From: Gemmataceae bacterium
Lineage (GTDB): Bacteria; Planctomycetota; Planctomycetia; Gemmatales; Gemmataceae
Direction of reading: 5' to 3'
Length of the DNA: 8,083 nt
Assembly: GCA_009691815.1 (NCBI GenBank)
Contig: SIAL01000147.1
Span: 1 to 8,083, forward strand
The translations under genes were made by a program, and so were the position numbers. Below are positions 6,829 through 8,083 of the stretch, one piece after another. Below the pieces are notes generated by a model. The model did not search any database, was not told the DNA's origin, and saw nothing but the letters and a program-made list of their open reading frames with translations. Each line of letters opens with the position of its first letter. Position 1 is the first letter of the stretch.

Positions 6829-8083
6829 ATGGCAACGCATCTTAAAATCGCCATTCTTGGCGTGGGCCCTGATGGCATGGAGGGATTGCCCCCCCGTGAG
6901 CGGGACCTTCTTCAACAGGCCGTGGTGGTTTTGGGGCCTCCAACCGTTTTGGACCGCTTGGGCCATTTCGAGGCACGCCGTATTCCCATTGGCCTAAACT
7001 TGGGCGAAACTCTTGAGACCCTTGGGGCCCTCGATCCCCATCAACAAATCGTTGTCGTGGTGAGCGGGGATCCCCTGTTTTACGGCCTAGCCCGCTTCCT
7101 TTGTGAAAAACTCGGCAAGGATCGCTTTGAGGTCCTCCCCCATGTCTCCTCTATGCAGCTTGCCTTCGCCCGGATCAAGGAGAGCTGGGAAGATGCCTAC
7201 CTTGGCAATTTGCAAAACACCACCCTGCCCAAGATCCTCGACCGAATCCGCACCGCCGAAACCGTGGGCCTTTTCAGTTCGGATCAGGTTGGGCCAAAGG
7301 AGTTGGCGCGCGAGATGATGGCCCGGGGAATAGACTATTTTCGCGTCTATGTTTGCGAAAACTTGGGTACGCCCACTGAGCGGATCACCTCGGGGGAATT
7401 GGCCGAAATCCTTCCCATGAGTTTCGATCCGCTCAATGTCATCATCCTAAAGCGCAAGGAGGGGCGGCCCGATCTCCCTGGGGCCGCGGGCCGGTTTTGG
7501 CCGTTTGGCAATCCCGATGACACCTTCGCCCAGAGCCGCCCCAAGAGCGGCCTCATCACCCAATCCGAGGTCCGGGCCTTGGCGCTTGCCCAAATGGTCC
7601 TTCATCGCGGAACCATCTGTTGGGACATCGGTGCAGGCTCGGGTGCCGTCGCCATCGAGGCCGCCCGCTTTTGTGACCCGGCCACCGTTTACGCCATCGA
7701 AGAGGACCCGGCGGATTTTCACTTGATTCAGGCCAACGCCCAAACGATGGGGGTTGCCAATGTAAAGGCGATTTTGGGCCGCGCCCCAGAAGTGCTTGCC
7801 GAACTACCCGAGCCAGATGCTATTTTTGTGGGCGGAATCGCCCATGAGATCACCTGTGTTCTCGACAGGGCTTGGCACAGGTTACGACCGGGGGGTCGGC
7901 TAGTGGCCAATGTGGCCACCATCGAATCCTTAAGCGAGGTCTACCGTCGCCTCAAAGACCTTTCAGGGCCAAACGGCCAACTTGAGGTGCGCCTGATTCA
8001 GATTTCCCGGGGCGTGGACCAACTCAACTCGCTAAGGCTCGAACCCCTCTCCCCCAGTTTCCTCCTGAGGGCCGAAAAACCCG
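6829..8083 (+). CDS. cobL: CobL: fused CbiE/CbiT cobalt-precorrin methyltransferase-decarboxylase (partial, C-terminus off window)
   Basis: This corrin-ring enzyme uses S-adenosylmethionine to methylate C5 and C15 and decarboxylate the C12 acetate side chain of precorrin-6B or its cobalt form, in cobalamin synthesis. The 418 visible codons run off the window and must be nearly the whole protein, since CobL is usually about 400-430 residues. The CbiE half (about 5-210) shows GVGPDG at 11-16, SGDPLFYG at 79-86 and SSMQLAFAR at 107-115; the usual HGR that follows is replaced by a GNLQNT-type segment (126-131). The CbiT half (about 240-418) shows the cofactor-binding DIGAGSGAVAIEAA at 266-279 and VGG at 334-336. 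The ATG lies 27 bases after the hydrolase stop, which is in the same frame and excludes longer forms. GGAG at 6813-6816 is 12 bases upstream, a long spacing. No other cobalamin gene is visible, so its co-transcription with the Memo gene is notable. Confidence 0.9.
   Translation, partial: MATHLKIAILGVGPDGMEGLPPRERDLLQQAVVVLGPPTVLDRLGHFEARRIPIGLNLGETLETLGALDPHQQIVVVVSGDPLFYGLARFLCEKLGKDRFEVLPHVSSMQLAFARIKESWEDAYLGNLQNTTLPKILDRIRTAETVGLFSSDQVGPKELAREMMARGIDYFRVYVCENLGTPTERITSGELAEILPMSFDPLNVIILKRKEGRPDLPGAAGRFWPFGNPDDTFAQSRPKSGLITQSEVRALALAQMVLHRGTICWDIGAGSGAVAIEAARFCDPATVYAIEEDPADFHLIQANAQTMGVANVKAILGRAPEVLAELPEPDAIFVGGIAHEITCVLDRAWHRLRPGGRLVANVATIESLSEVYRRLKDLSGPNGQLEVRLIQISRGVDQLNSLRLEPLSPSFLLRAEKP

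Noticed and set aside
1..8083. tRNA or rRNA genes, CRISPR array, insertion sequence, defence or phage module
   Set aside because: Almost all of the window is covered by the six genes, and I saw no regularly spaced repeats, transposase motifs or RNA-gene signatures in the remainder.

Overview
This window most likely comes from a member of the Planctomycetota, possibly the Gemmatales. The main reason is the exported protein at 3153-4712, which joins a planctomycete-type cytochrome c domain (CFGCH followed by a downstream MPP) to a WD40 propeller; the fused CobL protein and general gene style agree. This assignment comes from recognising protein families by eye, not from a database search. The DNA is moderately GC-rich and densely coding. 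I see no RNA genes, insertion sequences, CRISPR arrays or phage genes.

Layout. Two divergent gene strings are separated by one short intergenic region (2957-3152). The minus-strand string runs leftward. It starts with an Aas-like protein (2956-770), in which a degenerate PlsC-type acyltransferase domain is fused to an intact AMP-binding acyl-acyl-carrier-protein/CoA synthetase. It continues into a TrmJ-like (SpoU family) RNA methyltransferase (773 to beyond position 1, C-terminus cut by the window edge). The two overlap by four bases (ATGA).

The plus-strand string runs rightward: an exported cytochrome c/WD40 protein (3153-4712), a Memo-family 'AmmeMemoRadiSam system protein B' with an extra N-terminal PqqD-like domain (4709-5932), an alpha/beta hydrolase (5929-6801), and a fused cobalt-precorrin methyltransferase CobL (CbiE+CbiT; 6829 to beyond 8083). 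The first three are chained by ATGA overlaps and the fourth follows after 27 bases, so all four are probably co-transcribed.

How the genes work together. The minus string combines lipid or fatty-acid activation with tRNA modification, which looks like housekeeping co-transcription. The plus string is harder to explain: a periplasmic haem/WD40 protein, a metal-binding Memo protein without its usual AMMECR1 and radical-SAM partners, a hydrolase of unknown substrate, and one enzyme of corrin ring synthesis. Nothing in the window proves they form one pathway. The most notable points are the Memo-centred cassette, the CxxC in the Memo linker, and the apparent loss of catalytic residues in the acyltransferase half of the Aas-like protein.
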